Under the pieces are notes generated by a model. The model was given only the letters and a program-made list of their open reading frames with translations, ran no database searches and was not told where the DNA came from. Positions 7,409-9,420 of a DNA stretch of 9,420 nt are shown piece by piece (position 1 is the first letter of the stretch; every line of letters begins with the position of its first letter). Origin of the DNA: an uncultured Propionibacteriaceae bacterium (GTDB lineage Bacteria > Actinomycetota > Actinomycetes > Propionibacteriales > Propionibacteriaceae). The position numbers were made by a program, and so were the translations under genes. The stretch covers positions 1 through 9,420 of the forward strand of contig CAKZJI010000265.1 in assembly GCA_936941515.1 (NCBI GenBank). Reading direction: 5' to 3'.

Positions 7409-7831
7409 ATGCGTCACGTCGTCGCGCTCGCGCTGTGCCTCGTCACCCTCTCGGCCTGCGGCCTGCTCGGTCGGGGCTCGAAGCCGGAGCGCTCCCCGGG
7501 CTGGGAGGCCCGGGCCGTCGCCGCGGTCGAGTCCTCGCCCGGGATCACCAACCCGGACGTCGAGGTCTTCACGGTCGACGCGGGGATGGGTGACGCGACG
7601 AAGATCGGCGGCACGGTCGACCTCACCGGTGCCGACCCGAGGGCTGACTACGAGCGGATGCTCCGCAACCTCACCGCGGCGCTCGGCCCGTCGGCGAACA
7701 TCGGTGTCGACATCAAGGGCAGGGTCCCGGGACAGCGCACGATCTCCCAGACCGACCTCGGCATCTACGTCGCGACCTCGGACGAGCTCTACCGCCACTT
7801 CCACGGCGGCGGGTCCGCGCCCTCGTCCTGA
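7409..7831 (+). CDS. small lipoprotein of unknown function in the type VII-like cassette
   Basis: 140 residues. The N-terminus MRHVVALALCLVTLSAC is a signal peptide with lipobox L14-S-A-C17, so it should be lipidated at C17 and held on the outer face of the membrane. After the short GLLGRGSKPE stretch the rest looks like one small soluble alpha/beta domain (about residues 30-130) with DVEVFTVDAG, GGTVDLTG, YERMLRNLTAALG and VDIKGRVPG strands and helix. I do not recognise the family. It starts 20 bases after the esterase stop on the same strand, so co-expression is likely. A surface lipoprotein next to a secreted hydrolase could be its inhibitor/immunity partner or a docking factor, but nothing in the sequence proves either. 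No strong hairpin terminator is seen in the 70 bases between it and cysS. Confidence 0.78.
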   Translation: MRHVVALALCLVTLSACGLLGRGSKPERSPGWEARAVAAVESSPGITNPDVEVFTVDAGMGDATKIGGTVDLTGADPRADYERMLRNLTAALGPSANIGVDIKGRVPGQRTISQTDLGIYVATSDELYRHFHGGGSAPSS

Positions 7832-7889
7832 GCCGGCGCGCGGCGGCCTCGACCCGTCCGTCGTGCGAGGTGCCCCCGTCCGCCGCGGG

Positions 7890-7895
7890 TAGCCT
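7890..7895 (+). promoter_or_regulatory. -10 hexamer TAGCCT for leaderless cysS mRNA
   Basis: TAGCCT ends 6 bases before GTG 7902, so transcription would start at or next to the G of the start codon. No Shine-Dalgarno sequence is present. This is the known leaderless arrangement of actinobacteria. No good -35 is seen. Confidence 0.5.
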
Positions 7896-7901
7896 TGCCC
7901 G

Positions 7902-9420
7902 GTGACACTCCGCCTGTTCGACACCGCCACCCGGCAGCTGCGCGACTTCGAGCCCGTCGTGCCCGGACGTGTCGGGATGTACATCTGCGGCCTGACGACC
8001 CAGGGGGAGCCGCACATCGGGCACATCCGGTTCGCCGTCGCCTTCGACGTCCTGCGCCGCTGGCTGACCCGAGGGCACGGCTACGAGGTCGAGCTCATCC
8101 GCAACGTCACGGACATCGACGACAAGATCCTCCGCAAGGCCGCCGAGACCGGTGAGGACTGGTACGCGCTGTCCTACCGCAACGAGCGGGCGACCTCCGA
8201 GGCCCTCGACCTCCTCGGCGTCCTGCCGGCGACCTACGAGCCGCGCGCCACCGGCCACGTCCCGGCGATGGTCGAGCTCATCGACCTGCTCGTCGAGCGG
8301 GGCCACGCCTACCCCGCGCCGGACGGCAGCGGCGACGTCTACTTCGACGTCCGCAGCTGGCCCTCCTACGGCGAGCTGTCGAACCAGTCCCTCGACGACA
8401 TGGCCGCAGCCGAGGACGCGGACCCCCGCGGCAAGCGGGACCCGCGCGACTTCGCCCTGTGGAAGGGCGCGAAGCCGGACGAGCCGGCGAGCGCGAGCTG
8501 GCCGACCCCCTACGGTCGCGGCCGCCCCGGCTGGCACCTGGAGTGCTCGGCGATGGCCCGCACGTACCTCGGCAGCGCGTTCGACATCCACGGCGGCGGC
8601 ATCGACCTGCGCTTCCCCCACCACGAGAACGAGCAGGCCCAGTCCCACGGCGCCGGCTGGGGCTTCGCGCGCCACTGGGTCCACAACGCCTGGGTGACCA
8701 TCAAGGGCGAGAAGATGAGCAAGTCGCTGGGCAACTCCCTGGTGGTGGCCGAGCTGCTCAAGCGCTACGACGCCGCCGTGCTGCGCCTGGCCCTGGGCAC
8801 CGTCCACCACCGCTCCACCGTGGAGTTCTCCGAGGAGACCCTGGCCGACGCCGCCGCCCTGTGGGAGCGCCTGTCCGGCGCGATCCTGCGGGCCTACGAG
8901 TTCTGCGACGACGGAGGCACCAACCCCGTCGACGCCCCCGCCGAGCAGGTGCGCGCCCGTGCCCTGCCTGCCGAGTTCACGGCCGCCATGGATGAGGACC
9001 TCAACCTGGCCGGCGCCATGGCGGTCGTCCATGCCACCCTCAAGGCACTCAACGTGGCACTGTCCCGCATTGATACCGTCGACAAAGAGGTTCTCAGGGG
9101 GAAGGTCGAGCCTCTCGGAGAGACTCACGTGACTGCCAGCGAGAGTCTCGGAGAAACCGTCATCGGCCTCGTCCTGGACCTGCGCGCCCAGCTCGACGTC
9201 CTGGGCCTGGACCCGCTGGCCGAGCCCTGGCGCGCCCGCGTTCTCGACGGCGTCGGCTCCTCCCAGGGCGGCGCCGCCATGGAGGCCCTCGACCGGCTCG
9301 TCCGCCATGACCTTGATGAGCGGGCCCAGGCCCGCGCCGCCAAGGACTGGTCGCGTGCCGACGCTCTGCGCGACAAGCTGACCGGGGCCGGCGTCGTCGT
9401 CGAGGACTCGCCCTCGGGCG
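7902..9420 (+). CDS. cysS: cysteinyl-tRNA ligase (3' end just outside window)
   Basis: 506 codons from GTG 7902, running off the right edge; the text ends [10 protein letters not shown], so only a few residues are missing. Class I synthetase marks: HIGH as H38-I-G-H41, KMSKS at 271-275, and zinc ligands C29, C215, H240 and E244 by analogy with E. coli Cys[12 protein letters not shown] separates it from the related mycothiol ligase MshC. It charges tRNA-Cys in the cytoplasm. The GTG start matches the usual (M)TLRLxDT beginning and a leaderless promoter. A segment around residues 390-410 carries a short internal repeat (LGET, then SLGET; DNA TCTCGGAGA twice near 9114 and 9146) and seems longer than usual. 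Codon use changes near residue 265: A/T-ending codons rise from 7 in 270 to about 24 in 236, and GCG alanine nearly disappears. The gene may be a hybrid. Confidence 0.93.
   Translation, partial: MTLRLFDTATRQLRDFEPVVPGRVGMYICGLTTQGEPHIGHIRFAVAFDVLRRWLTRGHGYEVELIRNVTDIDDKILRKAAETGEDWYALSYRNERATSEALDLLGVLPATYEPRATGHVPAMVELIDLLVERGHAYPAPDGSGDVYFDVRSWPSYGELSNQSLDDMAAAEDADPRGKRDPRDFALWKGAKPDEPASASWPTPYGRGRPGWHLECSAMARTYLGSAFDIHGGGIDLRFPHHENEQAQSHGAGWGFARHWVHNAWVTIKGEKMSKSLGNSLVVAELLKRYDAAVLRLALGTVHHRSTVEFSEETLADAAALWERLSGAILRAYEFCDDGGTNPVDAPAEQVRARALPAEFTAAMDEDLNLAGAMAVVHATLKALNVALSRIDTVDKEVLRGKVEPLGETHVTASESLGETVIGLVLDLRAQLDVLGLDPLAEPWRARVLDGVGSSQGGAAMEALDRLVRHDLDERAQARAAKDWSRADALRDKLTGAGVVVEDSPSG

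Noticed and set aside
7713..9308. 531-residue open frame on the minus strand
   Set aside because: It is the antisense of cysS, with Gly/Val/Ala-rich text and no recognisable domain.
1..9420. CRISPR array, tRNA, rRNA or insertion-sequence ends
   Set aside because: No regularly spaced repeats, tRNA cloverleaf, rRNA-like stretch or transposase text was seen on either strand.

Overview
The window is high-GC actinobacterial DNA. The phylum is supported by a mycothiol-dependent formaldehyde dehydrogenase (mscR), a WXG100-type secreted protein, a putative leaderless GTG-started cysS with an actinobacterial -10 hexamer, and strong G/C bias at third codon positions. The genus cannot be fixed from the sequence. 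My impression is that the two flanks resemble an Actinomyces-type genome and the middle block an Intrasporangiaceae-type genome.

Left part (1-3015): a debris-like region. A DUF4291 gene runs in from the left edge with visibly lower GC than the rest. It is followed by about 200 bases with no gene, then a frameshifted orphan piece of a polymorphic-toxin linker. On the minus strand lie a class C beta-lactamase-like serine hydrolase with three C-terminal membrane segments, and upstream of it the 3' part of a TIGR01777-type sugar epimerase that has lost its Rossmann N-terminus.

Centre-left (3102-4840): a two-gene operon with a 4-base ATGA overlap. It holds mscR, S-(hydroxymethyl)mycothiol dehydrogenase, and an MBL-fold hydrolase that is the likely next step, hydrolysis of S-formylmycothiol. 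Together they would oxidise formaldehyde to formate.

Centre-right (4921-7831): a three-gene set: a weakly EspG-like protein, a 524-residue WXG100-esterase fusion (ATGA overlap with the first gene), and a small lipoprotein. The simplest reading is a secreted type VII hydrolase effector with a dedicated partner protein and a surface lipoprotein. This is the most interesting system in the window.

Right end (7902-9420): cysS, cysteinyl-tRNA ligase, nearly complete and probably translated from a leaderless mRNA.

Codon use changes sharply inside the MBL gene, at its HxHxDH motif, and again inside cysS, near HHENE/KMSKS. The block of roughly 4395-8700 looks foreign to its flanks. It was either imported by homologous recombination or joined by chimeric assembly at conserved sequence.
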